From positions 186,001 to 250,000 of the forward strand of contig CAZHDY010000003.1 of assembly GCA_964531025.1 (NCBI GenBank): a DNA stretch of 64,000 nucleotides. The letters are read 5' to 3'. Within the stretch, counting starts at the first letter, position 1; each line of letters begins with the position of its first letter. Below, one piece after another: positions 42,915 to 51,679 of the stretch. The DNA comes from CALMEC01 sp964531025. GTDB lineage: Bacteria; Actinomycetota; Thermoleophilia; Miltoncostaeales; Miltoncostaeaceae. The notes under the pieces were generated by a model. The model ran no database searches, was not told the origin of the DNA, and saw only the letters and a program-made list of their open reading frames with translations. Made by a program: the position numbers and the translations under genes.

Positions 42915-43916
42915 ATGAGTGACGCACCACAGACAGACTTCCTCCGGGAGGACGAGCACACCGCATGGATGGCCAGCGGCCTCGGTGCATACCGGTTCGA
43001 GCACCGGGCACTGCCCGAGACGGATCTCGCGGACATCTCGACGGAGGTCACCCTCTTCGGTCGGCGTCTGTCGGCACCCATCGTCATCGCCCTGGCATCC
43101 GAGGGACGTTCGCGTAGCCCCCTGGCCGCGCGCACTCTCGTGGGCGCCGCGGAGGCCGCTCGGGTGGCCATCGATATCGGCACCGTCCCCGAGGGGAAGG
43201 ACGACCGCGAGGCGACAGCCGGACTGCGCGACATCGCGCGGGACATCCCCCTTATCGTCAGTATTCCCCTTTCGCAGCTCCGCGGCTCGGATGCGGTCGA
43301 CGTCTGCCGCGATGCGGCGTCGGTTGTGGCCGCCGATGCGCTCGTCATCCGTGCGGATCCCACGGCCGATGTGCTCACGCTGGGGAACAGAGCGCGCTTC
43401 GCCGGTACGCGAGAGATCATCGCGGGCGTCGTCACCGCCCTGGACATCCCGGTGCTCGTGGGCGAGAGTGGCCACGGCATCGGTCGCCGGACAGCCACAG
43501 CGCTCGCCGCCACGGGCGTCGCCGGCATCGACACCGCCGGACGGGGCGGACGTCCGCGCGAGACGAACCAGCGGACCGACGACCCGGTCCTGGACCGTGT
43601 CATCGCCGAGTTCTCCGACTGGGGGCTCTCCACGGCCGAGAGCATCATCCAGTCCCGCGAGGGCTTTCCGGACGGCCTCGTCGTCGCATCCGGAGGGCTC
43701 CGCGGAGGAGTGGACGTGGCCACGTCCATCGCTCTCGGTGCCGACGCCGCCGGCATCGGGATCCCCCTGGCCCGCGCGGCACAGGTCTCGCGGCACGCGG
43801 TCGAGGACCGGCTCCGTGCCACGATGGAATCGCTCCGCATCGCGATGCTCCTGGCGGGCGCCCGGGACATCCCCGCGCTCCAGGCCACGACGCTCCTCAC
43901 ACGCGGAGACGCATGA
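42915..43916 (+). CDS. Type 2 isopentenyl-diphosphate isomerase-like protein, divergent
   Basis: 333 residues related to the FMN-dependent IDI-2 (Fni) family: REDEHTAWM near the N-terminus, FEHRALPETDLADISTEV, SAPIVIALASEG, GVAGIDTAGRGG and FSDWGLSTAESI. Several family residues differ: the MTGG flavin motif reads LASEG and the GGTS-type loop reads GRGGRP. It would interconvert isopentenyl and dimethylallyl diphosphate, and the location six bases after the prenyl synthase supports this, but loss of activity is conceivable. Its stop overlaps the hpnC start. Confidence 0.75.
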   Translation: MSDAPQTDFLREDEHTAWMASGLGAYRFEHRALPETDLADISTEVTLFGRRLSAPIVIALASEGRSRSPLAARTLVGAAEAARVAIDIGTVPEGKDDREATAGLRDIARDIPLIVSIPLSQLRGSDAVDVCRDAASVVAADALVIRADPTADVLTLGNRARFAGTREIIAGVVTALDIPVLVGESGHGIGRRTATALAATGVAGIDTAGRGGRPRETNQRTDDPVLDRVIAEFSDWGLSTAESIIQSREGFPDGLVVASGGLRGGVDVATSIALGADAAGIGIPLARAAQVSRHAVEDRLRATMESLRIAMLLAGARDIPALQATTLLTRGDA

Positions 43917-44797
43917 GTCGCGTCTCATCCCCCGTGGACGGCGCGGTTCGCGACGCCGAGATCATGACGCGTCGCCACGACGAGAACTTTCCGGTGCTCT
44001 TCGCACTGCTGCCGCGCGAGCAGCGCCGTCACATGCGCATCATCTACGCGGTCTGTCGGACCATCGACGACATCGGCGACGCGGGGCCCGACGACACCAC
44101 GGCACGCCGCGCCGCCTTGGACGCGTTCGAGGCGGACATGGAGCGGTGTTTCGTGCGCACCGGTACACCCGACCATCCGGTCCTCGTGGCGCTGGCCGAG
44201 ACGGTTCACTCCGTCGACCTGCCCGCCGATCCCTTCCACCGGCTCATCACGGCGAACCGCATGGACCAGGAGCGCCGCCGCTGGGAGGAGTACTCGGATC
44301 TGATCGACTACTGCCGTCACTCCGCCACCCCCGTGGGTGAGCTCGTGCTCGCAGTGCTCGGTGTCCGGGACGACACATCGGTGGCCCTGTCCGACGAGAC
44401 CTGCATCGGCCTCCAGCTGGTGAACTTCTGGCAGGACGTCCGCCGTGACCACGACGACAACGGACGTATCTACATCCCGCAGAACGACATGCGCATCTTC
44501 GGTGTGACCGACGCCGACATCGCCGCGCCATCGGCGTCGCGTCCGGTCAGGGATCTGATCGCCCTACAGGTCGATCGTGCGCGCACCCACCTGGAGGCCG
44601 GAGCCCGGCTCGTCCGGCGGGTACCGCGGCGGGCGCGCCTCGACATCCGGATGTTCACCGCGGCCGGTCTCGCCCTCTGCGACGCGATCGCGGCACAGGA
44701 CTTCGACACGCTGGCACACCGCCCCGCACCCGGTCGACGGGGACGTATCAGGATCGCCGGCCGCGTCCTCACCCACCTCGTCGGGAGGAGACCGTGA
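43913..44797 (+). CDS. hpnC: Hydroxysqualene synthase HpnC
   Basis: 294 residues of the squalene/phytoene synthase fold. HDENFPVLFALLP at 22-34 is the HpnC hallmark, the first Asp motif is IDDIGD at 51-56, and the second is in NFWQDVRRDHDDNGRIYIP. HpnC converts presqualene diphosphate into hydroxysqualene. ATGA overlap upstream and GTGA overlap downstream tie it into the operon. Confidence 0.9.
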   Translation: MSRVSSPVDGAVRDAEIMTRRHDENFPVLFALLPREQRRHMRIIYAVCRTIDDIGDAGPDDTTARRAALDAFEADMERCFVRTGTPDHPVLVALAETVHSVDLPADPFHRLITANRMDQERRRWEEYSDLIDYCRHSATPVGELVLAVLGVRDDTSVALSDETCIGLQLVNFWQDVRRDHDDNGRIYIPQNDMRIFGVTDADIAAPSASRPVRDLIALQVDRARTHLEAGARLVRRVPRRARLDIRMFTAAGLALCDAIAAQDFDTLAHRPAPGRRGRIRIAGRVLTHLVGRRP

Positions 44798-45648
44798 ACA
44801 CGGACGACGCCTACCGCATCTGCCGCGAGACCACGCGTGCGGCCGCGCGCAACTTCTACTACGCGTTCGTGCTCCTCCCCGAGCCGCGGCGGTCGGCCAT
44901 CTATGCGCTGTACGCATTCGCGCGACGCGCCGACGACTCGGTCGACGATGCACCCGATCCGGAGCGCGCGGAGCACGACCTGAACGACCGCCGGGCAGAG
45001 ATCGCCGCCATCTATGGGGGCGAACCCGGACAGGATCCGGTACTGGTCGCACTCGCCGACGCCGTCCGCCGTTTCGCCATTCCTCGGGAACACCTCGACG
45101 ATCTGCTGGACGGAATGGAGATGGACATCGCGACGACGCGATACGACACCTACGCCGACCTCGAGCTCTACTGCGACCGCGTGGCCGCCGCTCCGGGCCT
45201 GGCGAGCCTCCACATCTTCGGATTCTCGGATCCCGACGCCCCCCGGCTGGCGCGTGAGCTGGGCATCGCCATGCAGCTGGTGAACGTGTTGCGTGACGTG
45301 GCAGAGGATGCCGAGCGGGATCGCATCTACATCCCCCGTGAGGCGCTCGCCGCACACGGCGCCACCGAGGAGGACGTGCTCGGCGGCCGGCTCACGACGG
45401 AGCTACGTCGCGTCTTCGAGGCCCACGCCGCCACGGCCCGCCAGGCCTTCGCCACGGCGCAGCCACTGGGTGGTCTCCTCGATCGACGCGCGCGGAGTTG
45501 CGTGACCATGCTGGGCACCACCTACCGGGCGATTCTCGATGAGATCGAGAGGGCCGGCTTCGACGTCTTCCGTTCGCGCGCACGTCTGTCCACCCCGCGG
45601 AAGTTGCGCCTCATGTCCGGATCCGTCGTCGCCGGGTGGACCTCGTGA
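44794..45648 (+). CDS. hpnD: Presqualene diphosphate synthase HpnD
   Basis: 284 residues. ARNFYYAFVLLPEPRRSAIY near residue 18, first Asp motif DDSVDD at 47-52, and second motif NVLRDVAEDAERDRIYIP are characteristic. It joins two farnesyl diphosphates into presqualene diphosphate. The GTG start overlaps the hpnC stop, and its own stop overlaps the hpnE start. Confidence 0.92.
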   Translation: MNTDDAYRICRETTRAAARNFYYAFVLLPEPRRSAIYALYAFARRADDSVDDAPDPERAEHDLNDRRAEIAAIYGGEPGQDPVLVALADAVRRFAIPREHLDDLLDGMEMDIATTRYDTYADLELYCDRVAAAPGLASLHIFGFSDPDAPRLARELGIAMQLVNVLRDVAEDAERDRIYIPREALAAHGATEEDVLGGRLTTELRRVFEAHAATARQAFATAQPLGGLLDRRARSCVTMLGTTYRAILDEIERAGFDVFRSRARLSTPRKLRLMSGSVVAGWTS

Positions 45649-46958
45649 ACGACCGCGTGGTGGTGTGCGGCGGTGGGCTGGCGGGCATGGCGGCAGCCGC
45701 GGAGGCAGCGCTTCTGGGTGCCAAGGTGACGCTGATCGAGCGACGGCCCTTCCTCGGAGGACGGGCCTTCAGCTATCGCGACGAGTTCGGGATCGACATC
45801 GACAACGGACAGCACGTGTTCCTCGGTTGCTGCACGGCCTATCGCGCCTTCATCCGTCTGATCGGCGCCGAGCACAACGTCGTCTTGCAACCGGGCCTCT
45901 CGGTCGAGGTCCGCCTGCGCGACGGGGAGGTCGGCCGCCTGGAGGCCGCCCGCTTCCCGGCACCGCTGCATCTGCTGCCGTCGTTCTCCCGGTACCCGTT
46001 CCTCTCGAAGCGTGAGAAGTCGGGCATCGTACGGACACTGCTCGCACTGCGCGCCATGTCGGAGAACGGCCGTCGAAGCCTGGACGACATGAGCTTCGGC
46101 GACTGGCTCCGCGAGCACGACCAGGGGCCGCAGGCGATCGACCGCTTCTGGGATCTGATCATCCTTCCGACATGCAACGATCGCAGTGACCGGGTGAGTG
46201 CGGCCATCGGCGCATTCGTCTACCGCGAGGGGATCCTGAAGAACCGCACCGGGTCAGCCATCGGGTGGTCACGTGTGGGTCTCTCGGCACTGGTCGACGG
46301 TCCCTTCCGCGCCTTCCTGGCCCGTCACGGCGGCGAGGTGCGGACCGGGCACGGCATCGTCCGGGTGGAACCCGACGAGGTGACCCTAACGGACGGTGAG
46401 GTGGTCCCCGCCGACGGCGTCATCCTGGCCCTTCCTCCCGACCGGGCGATCGCCGTGGCACCGGATGCGGTGCGCGACCCGCACCTCGGGACGTCGCCCA
46501 TCGTGAACGTCCATGCGTGGTTCGACCGCCCGGTCATGTCCGAGCCCTTCGCCGCGATCGTCGACAGCCCGGCGCAGTGGATCTTCAACCGTTCGGGGAT
46601 GGACCTGGCCGCTCCCGCATCCTCCGGCCACCACCATGTCGTCGCGTCGATCTCCGGCGCCCACGCCGAGGTCGGCCGGTCGAAGGACGACCTCATCTCC
46701 ATGGTCGTGGACGAGTTGCGCACGGCGCTGCCCGACGCACGGGACGCGGAGCTCATCCGGGCGATCTGCATCAAGGAACCGGACGCGACGTTCGGCGTGG
46801 CACCGGGGCAGGCGGCGAAACGCCCGGGACCCGTGTCGGACGTCGCGGGCATCACGCTGGCCGGCACGTGGACCGACACGGAGTGGCCGGCCACCATGGA
46901 GAGTGCCGTGCGAAGCGGCCTCATGGCGGCGCGTCACGCCATCGGCGTGCGTCGCTGA
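45645..46958 (+). CDS. hpnE: Hydroxysqualene dehydroxylase HpnE
   Basis: 437 residues, an FAD-dependent amine-oxidase/desaturase-fold enzyme. The dinucleotide site VVVCGGGLAGMAAAAEAALL is at the start, then RRPFLGGRAFSY, DNGQHVFLGCC and, at the C-terminus, LAGTWTDTEWPATMESAVRSG. It reduces hydroxysqualene to squalene. The GTG at 45645 keeps the GTGA coupling seen through the operon; a GTG at 45636 is also possible. No squalene-hopene cyclase follows. Confidence 0.92.
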   Translation: MNDRVVVCGGGLAGMAAAAEAALLGAKVTLIERRPFLGGRAFSYRDEFGIDIDNGQHVFLGCCTAYRAFIRLIGAEHNVVLQPGLSVEVRLRDGEVGRLEAARFPAPLHLLPSFSRYPFLSKREKSGIVRTLLALRAMSENGRRSLDDMSFGDWLREHDQGPQAIDRFWDLIILPTCNDRSDRVSAAIGAFVYREGILKNRTGSAIGWSRVGLSALVDGPFRAFLARHGGEVRTGHGIVRVEPDEVTLTDGEVVPADGVILALPPDRAIAVAPDAVRDPHLGTSPIVNVHAWFDRPVMSEPFAAIVDSPAQWIFNRSGMDLAAPASSGHHHVVASISGAHAEVGRSKDDLISMVVDELRTALPDARDAELIRAICIKEPDATFGVAPGQAAKRPGPVSDVAGITLAGTWTDTEWPATMESAVRSGLMAARHAIGVRR

Positions 46959-47068
46959 CACCCTGAGCCGACTTTAAGGAGATGTTAACGCCCGGCAAAG
47001 GGACGCCTCGGGTGCCTGGCACCGGCGCTGACATGACCACAGGATCCCCGCAACCACGGGGCCCACTG

Positions 47069-47710
47069 TTAAGCGCTCTTTAATCGGTTCTCGGCGCTCG
47101 GACGTGCGTGAACCGCGATCGCCGCGGCTACCTCGTCCCGCACCCAGCACCCGGCGACGTGGTCGTTGACCATCCCGACGGCCTGCATGAGCGCATAGGC
47201 AGTGGTGGGTCCCACGAAGCGGAAGCCACGACGACGCAGTTCCTTCGACATACGCGTCGACGCGTCGGTGACCGCGGAGATGTCGCCCAGACCCGCGGGC
47301 GTCGGACCGACATCGGGAGCGAACGACCACAGCAGCGCGCCGAGGGTCTCGCCCCGGTCGTGCATATCCCGGATGAGCCGGGCGTTCCCGATGACCGCGG
47401 TGATCTTCCCGCGGTGGCGGACGATGCCCGCGTCGGCGACGAGGCGCTCCACCTCGTCGTCGGTGAACGCGGCCACGGTCGGGACGTCGAACCCGGCGAA
47501 CGCCGCACGGAAGCCCTCCCGCTTGCGCAGAATCGTGATCCACGAGAGCCCCGACTGGAAGCCCTCCAGCGACATGCGCTCGAACAGACCGGTCTCATCG
47601 CTGACGGGCCGCGCCCACTCGGTGTCGTGGTAACGCTCGTAGTCGGGCGCGGCACCGACCCATCCGCAGCGTGCCCGGCCGTCCTCGCCGACGAGGACGT
47701 CGTCACTCAC
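47069..47710 (-). CDS. tag: DNA-3-methyladenine glycosylase I
   Basis: 213 residues. RCGWVGAAPDYERYHDTEWA, LFERMSLEGFQSGLSWITIL and RKREGFRAAFAGFD are the Tag signatures, with the catalytic glutamate in the second; FVGPTTAYALMQAVGMVNDH near the end carries the DNA-contact region. It removes 3-methyladenine from DNA. It lies convergent to the hpn operon, with about 110 bases between. Confidence 0.93.
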   Translation of the reverse strand: MSDDVLVGEDGRARCGWVGAAPDYERYHDTEWARPVSDETGLFERMSLEGFQSGLSWITILRKREGFRAAFAGFDVPTVAAFTDDEVERLVADAGIVRHRGKITAVIGNARLIRDMHDRGETLGALLWSFAPDVGPTPAGLGDISAVTDASTRMSKELRRRGFRFVGPTTAYALMQAVGMVNDHVAGCWVRDEVAAAIAVHARPSAENRLKSA

Positions 47711-47828
47711 GATGCGTCGAGATGGTCGACCTCATGGACGAGTGGATATGGGGCCGCCGCACCGGTGACCGGCTGAGGCGGGCGGGTGGATGAATCGCGC
47801 ATCCGCGCCACCGGGTACACGCACCACG

Positions 47829-47854
47829 CCACGACGGCCGCGGAATCACCCATC
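47829..47854 (-). repeat. Solo copy of GATGGGTGATTCC repeat at carbonic anhydrase stop
   Basis: On the minus strand, GATGGGTGATTCCGCGG is identical to 24101-24117, and the next nine bases match with two changes. The right arm found at 24125 is replaced here. The carbonic anhydrase stop codon lies within it, exactly as hemD's does at 24107. Confidence 0.55.
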
Positions 47855-48478
47855 CAGCGGATCCACGATCTCGACGACACCGGTCGACAGGCTGTAGTAG
47901 GCCCCCACAACGCCGACCTCGCCCGCATCGAGTGCTCGTCGAAGTGACGTCTCACGGGAATCGCGCAACGCGCGGACGGTGCGACGTATGGACGCATGCC
48001 CGGCGCGACGGGCCAGGTCACCGTCGTCCGGCGCGACCGAGGCCTCATGGACGGCAGGGATGATGGCGTCGACCAACGGCCCCATGGCCCCGTCGACCCG
48101 GGTCCCGCTCTCGACGGCGTCGAGAGCGGCCGCGACGGCACCGCATCTCTCGTGCCCGAGCACGACGATGAGCGGCACCTGGAGATTCGCCACCGCGAAC
48201 ACAACGGATCCGAGTCCGACGTCATCGAGGAGCGCACCCGCAGAACGGACGATGAACAGGTCGCCCAACCCGGTACCGAAGAGGAACTCGGGCCCCACAC
48301 GGCTGTCGGAACAACCGACCAGGGTGGCGAAGGGGTGCTGCTCCCGGGCGAGTTCAAGGCGTCGCGCCGCCGAGACATCGCCCTGCGAGTGCTCACCGGC
48401 CAGGAAGCGACGGTTGCCCTCCAACAGTCGGGCGAGGGCAGCCTCCGGAGTCGTCGACTGCGGATCGGGGGACGACAT
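47846..48478 (-). CDS. Beta-class carbonic anhydrase
   Basis: 210 residues. Zinc ligands are Cys56 in VGCSDSR, His109 and Cys112 in LGHERCGA, with the Asp58-Arg60 dyad in place. It hydrates CO2 to bicarbonate. The start overlaps the stop of the upstream PH-domain gene (TGATG). The C-terminus ends DPLDG inside a repeat element. Confidence 0.92.
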   Translation of the reverse strand: MSSPDPQSTTPEAALARLLEGNRRFLAGEHSQGDVSAARRLELAREQHPFATLVGCSDSRVGPEFLFGTGLGDLFIVRSAGALLDDVGLGSVVFAVANLQVPLIVVLGHERCGAVAAALDAVESGTRVDGAMGPLVDAIIPAVHEASVAPDDGDLARRAGHASIRRTVRALRDSRETSLRRALDAGEVGVVGAYYSLSTGVVEIVDPLDG

Positions 48479-48990
48479 CAGACCGACGAACCTGTTTCGG
48501 TCGCTCCGCCCAGACCGATGCGATGCGCCTCGAGGCGACTCACGAGCCCATGCGGGTCGGCGATACCCCAGAAGACGAAGTCCGCCTGATGTACGTCCGC
48601 GCCCGCCGTGTCGAAGTCGACGGCACCCACACCGAAGACGCGATCAAGAAGAGACTGGCTGGTGTTGATGTTCTGGACCTTCTCGATCACGGTGGACTGC
48701 TCGTGGCGCGAGAGGAGCCCGCGCCGGATCCGGAGCCGGCGGGTGGTCACGACGTAGTCGATGGACGCGCGCCGCAGGAAGTCGAGCCCGACGAGAAGCA
48801 CGAGAGCGACGATGGTGAGCACGACCCACTTCCAGTACGCCATCCCGGTCCCGGCATCGCGCCACCGGAGGATCGTCACGATGATCAGTGGGATGAGAAG
48901 GATGAAGGCCCACTTGATGTACCAGACGACGAAGGCCCGGGCAGCGGGGTGTCCGCGCCAAATCAGATGCTCGTTCTCGTGCAACTCCAT
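48478..48990 (-). CDS. Bacterial PH-domain (DUF304-type) membrane protein
   Basis: 170 residues. Two membrane helices (residues about 20-45 and 55-75) are followed by a bacterial PH domain: YVVTTRRLRIRRGLLSRHEQ and STVIEKVQNINTSQSLLDRV, FGVGAVDFDTAG. Such proteins sit on the cytoplasmic side of the membrane with unknown function. It is coupled to the carbonic anhydrase gene. Confidence 0.8.
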   Translation of the reverse strand: MELHENEHLIWRGHPAARAFVVWYIKWAFILLIPLIIVTILRWRDAGTGMAYWKWVVLTIVALVLLVGLDFLRRASIDYVVTTRRLRIRRGLLSRHEQSTVIEKVQNINTSQSLLDRVFGVGAVDFDTAGADVHQADFVFWGIADPHGLVSRLEAHRIGLGGATETGSSV

Positions 48991-49138
48991 GCCGGAAGCG
49001 TACCGGCTGGGGGCGGCGACGGCTCTCCCGCGAACACCGGCTTCGAACCCCGGCCGTGACGCCGACCGATCGGAGAGGTAGTGTGTCCATCCGGTTGATG
49101 AACTCTTCCCGTCATCTGGTTTGAAAGGGCAGTGAATC

Positions 49139-49231
49139 GTGAAGAATCATTCATCGCGTGAGGTCATCCTGTCGACGGTGGCCATCTTCGCCGTGATCGG
49201 TTTCATCGCCGCGATTCTCTTCGCGGGCTAG
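49139..49231 (+). CDS. Single-helix membrane microprotein
   Basis: 30 residues: VKNHSSREVILSTVAIFAVI then GFIAAILFAG. A polar N-terminus leads into one membrane helix ending at the stop. GTG start; AAAGGG lies ten bases upstream. It sits 65 bases before ychF in a 305-base gap that otherwise looks empty. Short length makes it uncertain, but the clean amphipathic head and continuous hydrophobic segment are unlike chance frames here. Confidence 0.45.
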   Translation: MKNHSSREVILSTVAIFAVIGFIAAILFAG

Positions 49232-49295
49232 CTCCTCTCCTGCGGCGAGGGGCCGCGGGGCGACGGCTCCGAGTGGGTGGCTAAGCTCCCTTCCC

Positions 49296-50381
49296 GTGGC
49301 ACTCACCATCGGAATCGTGGGGCTCCCGAACGTCGGGAAGTCCACCCTCTTCAACGCGCTCACCCGCGCCGGTGTTCTCGCCGCGAACTATCCGTTCGCG
49401 ACGATCGAGCCCAACGTGGGTGTCGTCCCCCTCCCGGACCCCCGTCTGACCCGTCTGGCGGAGATCTTCGAGAGCGAGCGCATCCTCCCGGCAACGGTGT
49501 CGTTCGTCGATATCGCCGGCATCGTGAAGGGCGCATCCGAGGGCGAGGGCCTCGGCAACAAGTTCCTGGCCAACATCCGCGAGGCGGACGCCATCTGCCA
49601 GGTGACACGTGCCTTCCAGGACGACAACGTGGTGCACGTGGAGGGCCGGGTGGACCCCGGTGCCGACATCGAGACCATCAACACCGAACTGATCCTCGCG
49701 GACCTCCAGACCATGGAGAAGGTGATCCCACGTCTGGAACGCGAGGCGCGGACCAGCAAGGAGAACCAGCCGGCCCTCGACAACGCGCACAAGGTCGTCG
49801 AGGTCCTGAACGCCGGCGACACCCTGTTCGCCGCCGGTGAGGCAGCTGGGATCGACATGGACGCCGCTCGCGAGCTGCAGCTCCTCACGACCAAGCCGTT
49901 CATCTACGTCTTCAACGTGGACGAGGGGTCACTCACCGACGAGGCGCTCCGCTCGGAGCTGCAGGCCATGGTCGCGCCCGCCGAGGCGATCATCCTCGAC
50001 GCCAAGTTCGAGATGGAGCTGACCGAGCTGTCGGACGACGAGGCCGCCGAGATGCTGGAGGCCGCCGGGATCACCGAGTCCGGGATGGACCAGCTGGCGC
50101 GTGTCGGCTTCGACACCCTCGGCCTCCAGTCCTACCTCACCGCCGGACCGAAGGAGGCCCGCGCCTGGACCATCCGCAAGGGGTGGACGGCGCCGCAGGC
50201 CGCGGGAGTGATCCACACGGACTTCCAGAAGGGCTTCATCAAGGCCGAGGTCGTGTCGTTCGCCGACCTGGACGAGATGGGCTCGATGGCCGCCGCGAAG
50301 GCGAAGGGTCGTCTGCGCTTGGAGGGCAAGGACTACGTGATGGCCGACGGCGACGTGGTGGAGTTCCGCTTCAACGTGTAG
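49296..50381 (+). CDS. ychF: Redox-regulated ATPase YchF
   Basis: 361 residues of the Obg-like YchF/OLA1 family, which prefers ATP. GIVGLPNVGKSTLFNALT is the P-loop, NYPFATIEPNVGVV the switch region and FVDIAGIVKGASEGEGLGNKF the G3 motif; a helical domain and C-terminal TGS domain (RKGWTAPQAAGVIHTDFQKG) follow. It binds ribosomes and affects stress responses. GTG start. Confidence 0.96.
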   Translation: MALTIGIVGLPNVGKSTLFNALTRAGVLAANYPFATIEPNVGVVPLPDPRLTRLAEIFESERILPATVSFVDIAGIVKGASEGEGLGNKFLANIREADAICQVTRAFQDDNVVHVEGRVDPGADIETINTELILADLQTMEKVIPRLEREARTSKENQPALDNAHKVVEVLNAGDTLFAAGEAAGIDMDAARELQLLTTKPFIYVFNVDEGSLTDEALRSELQAMVAPAEAIILDAKFEMELTELSDDEAAEMLEAAGITESGMDQLARVGFDTLGLQSYLTAGPKEARAWTIRKGWTAPQAAGVIHTDFQKGFIKAEVVSFADLDEMGSMAAAKAKGRLRLEGKDYVMADGDVVEFRFNV

Positions 50382-50480
50382 CGCATCGGACCCAGGAGAA
50401 GCCCCTACTTTCCCCAACCGTTCGGTCCCAGCTACCACCCAACGAACTCGTTGCGTCCTATGAAGGGCTAGAGTCGCTTC

Positions 50481-51473
50481 GTGTCGATTGCACGGCGACA
50501 TCACACGTTACCGCAATTCTACCTGCGTGGATTCAGCCAAAACGACTTGATCACCACGGTCGAACTTACCGACGGTAAACGGTACCAGCAGTCCATTCGC
50601 AAGACGGCCACCGAGAACGACTTCTACGCGGTCCCCGGTCACAAGGAGGGCCCAGACGCATTCGAAAAGGCGCTCTCGTCAGTGGAGAGTGCCGCAGCCA
50701 GCGTCTTCCAGAAACTTGAACACGATGTATGGCCGCTAGGAGAGGAAGACCGTCCGATCCTCGCATCATTCATCGCGCTTCAAGCCGTCCGAGGACCGGC
50801 GCACCGTCGCAATCTAGAGCACATCACCACCGAGTTCGCGCGCCTTAATATCGGACTCGGAGGTCGAGCACGGATGGTCGATTGGATACGGGAAACCTAT
50901 GGTCAGTCCGTAACCCCCGAGGAAGTCGAGGAGGTCTGGAGGCAGGCGACGCAGCCAGAAGGACCCACGATTCCCGTCGAACCAATCATCCATATCGAAC
51001 ACATGGTCAGGCAGATGACGATGATCGCACCGCTGCTCTGGGGTCGTCCATGGACCCTGTTCCGCCTCGAGCAAGATTCTCTGATCACTTGTGACAACCC
51101 TGTCGGCCTGTTGCCAGGCAAGGATAGGCCCTCTTGGTCAGGGGTGGGTTTTGCCACAGCTTGGGGCATCACGTTTCCGCTAGCCCGGCGCCTCGGCCTG
51201 CTCATAAAGGATCCTGCGCACTCTAACGGCCCAGACCCGAGTATCGACGAAATCACTGCCGGGAGACTTGACATCCAAGGGGCGAAGATCCCACGCATCG
51301 AAAAGCTGTTCAACCTAAGCACGACCGGCTCGGCAAGTCTGAGGCTCTACCATCATCCCGCTGACGAACGTTTCGTGCCACATCCACTACCGGATCCGCG
51401 CCCGGTTTCGACCGTGATCGACGGTATTCCCGAAGAGTTCGCCGACGAACCGTTTTTCTCGCAGGACGTATAG
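50481..51473 (+). CDS. DUF4238 family protein, likely acquired
   Basis: 330 residues. RRHHTLPQFYLRGFS at the N-terminus is the family signature, followed by KTATENDFYAV, LASFIALQAVRGPAHRR, and a later LITCDNPVGLLP. The family is widespread in accessory DNA and has no settled function; some members sit in defence islands. Codon use is visibly less GC-rich than in neighbouring genes, and the flanking gaps are AT-richer, which suggests horizontal transfer. GTG start; no strong ribosome binding site. Confidence 0.75.
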   Translation: MSIARRHHTLPQFYLRGFSQNDLITTVELTDGKRYQQSIRKTATENDFYAVPGHKEGPDAFEKALSSVESAAASVFQKLEHDVWPLGEEDRPILASFIALQAVRGPAHRRNLEHITTEFARLNIGLGGRARMVDWIRETYGQSVTPEEVEEVWRQATQPEGPTIPVEPIIHIEHMVRQMTMIAPLLWGRPWTLFRLEQDSLITCDNPVGLLPGKDRPSWSGVGFATAWGITFPLARRLGLLIKDPAHSNGPDPSIDEITAGRLDIQGAKIPRIEKLFNLSTTGSASLRLYHHPADERFVPHPLPDPRPVSTVIDGIPEEFADEPFFSQDV

Positions 51474-51679
51474 ACACGGTCGCATACTGATCGACCCGAA
51501 TCATCAAGTATGGCCGGAGACCGGCCGGCTGGATCCCCATTGCGTCGGCCAACTAGGCTATGGCCCCAGATCAGAGTCTCCTGCTCCGAGGCGGACGTAC
51601 CAGGACAACTACTTGCCATCCGCCGACCCAAACGCCTAGGGGGAATAAGCCCCTTACCCGCCGCCGTATCCTCTTCAGC

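Noticed and set aside
49025..49060. tRNA-like T-arm (TTCGAA between CCGG stems)
   Set aside because: No acceptor or anticodon stem can be formed around it.
51640..51662. GGGG-AATAAG-CCCC mini-hairpin before the ABC exporter
   Set aside because: A four-pair stem is too weak to call a terminator or a riboswitch part.
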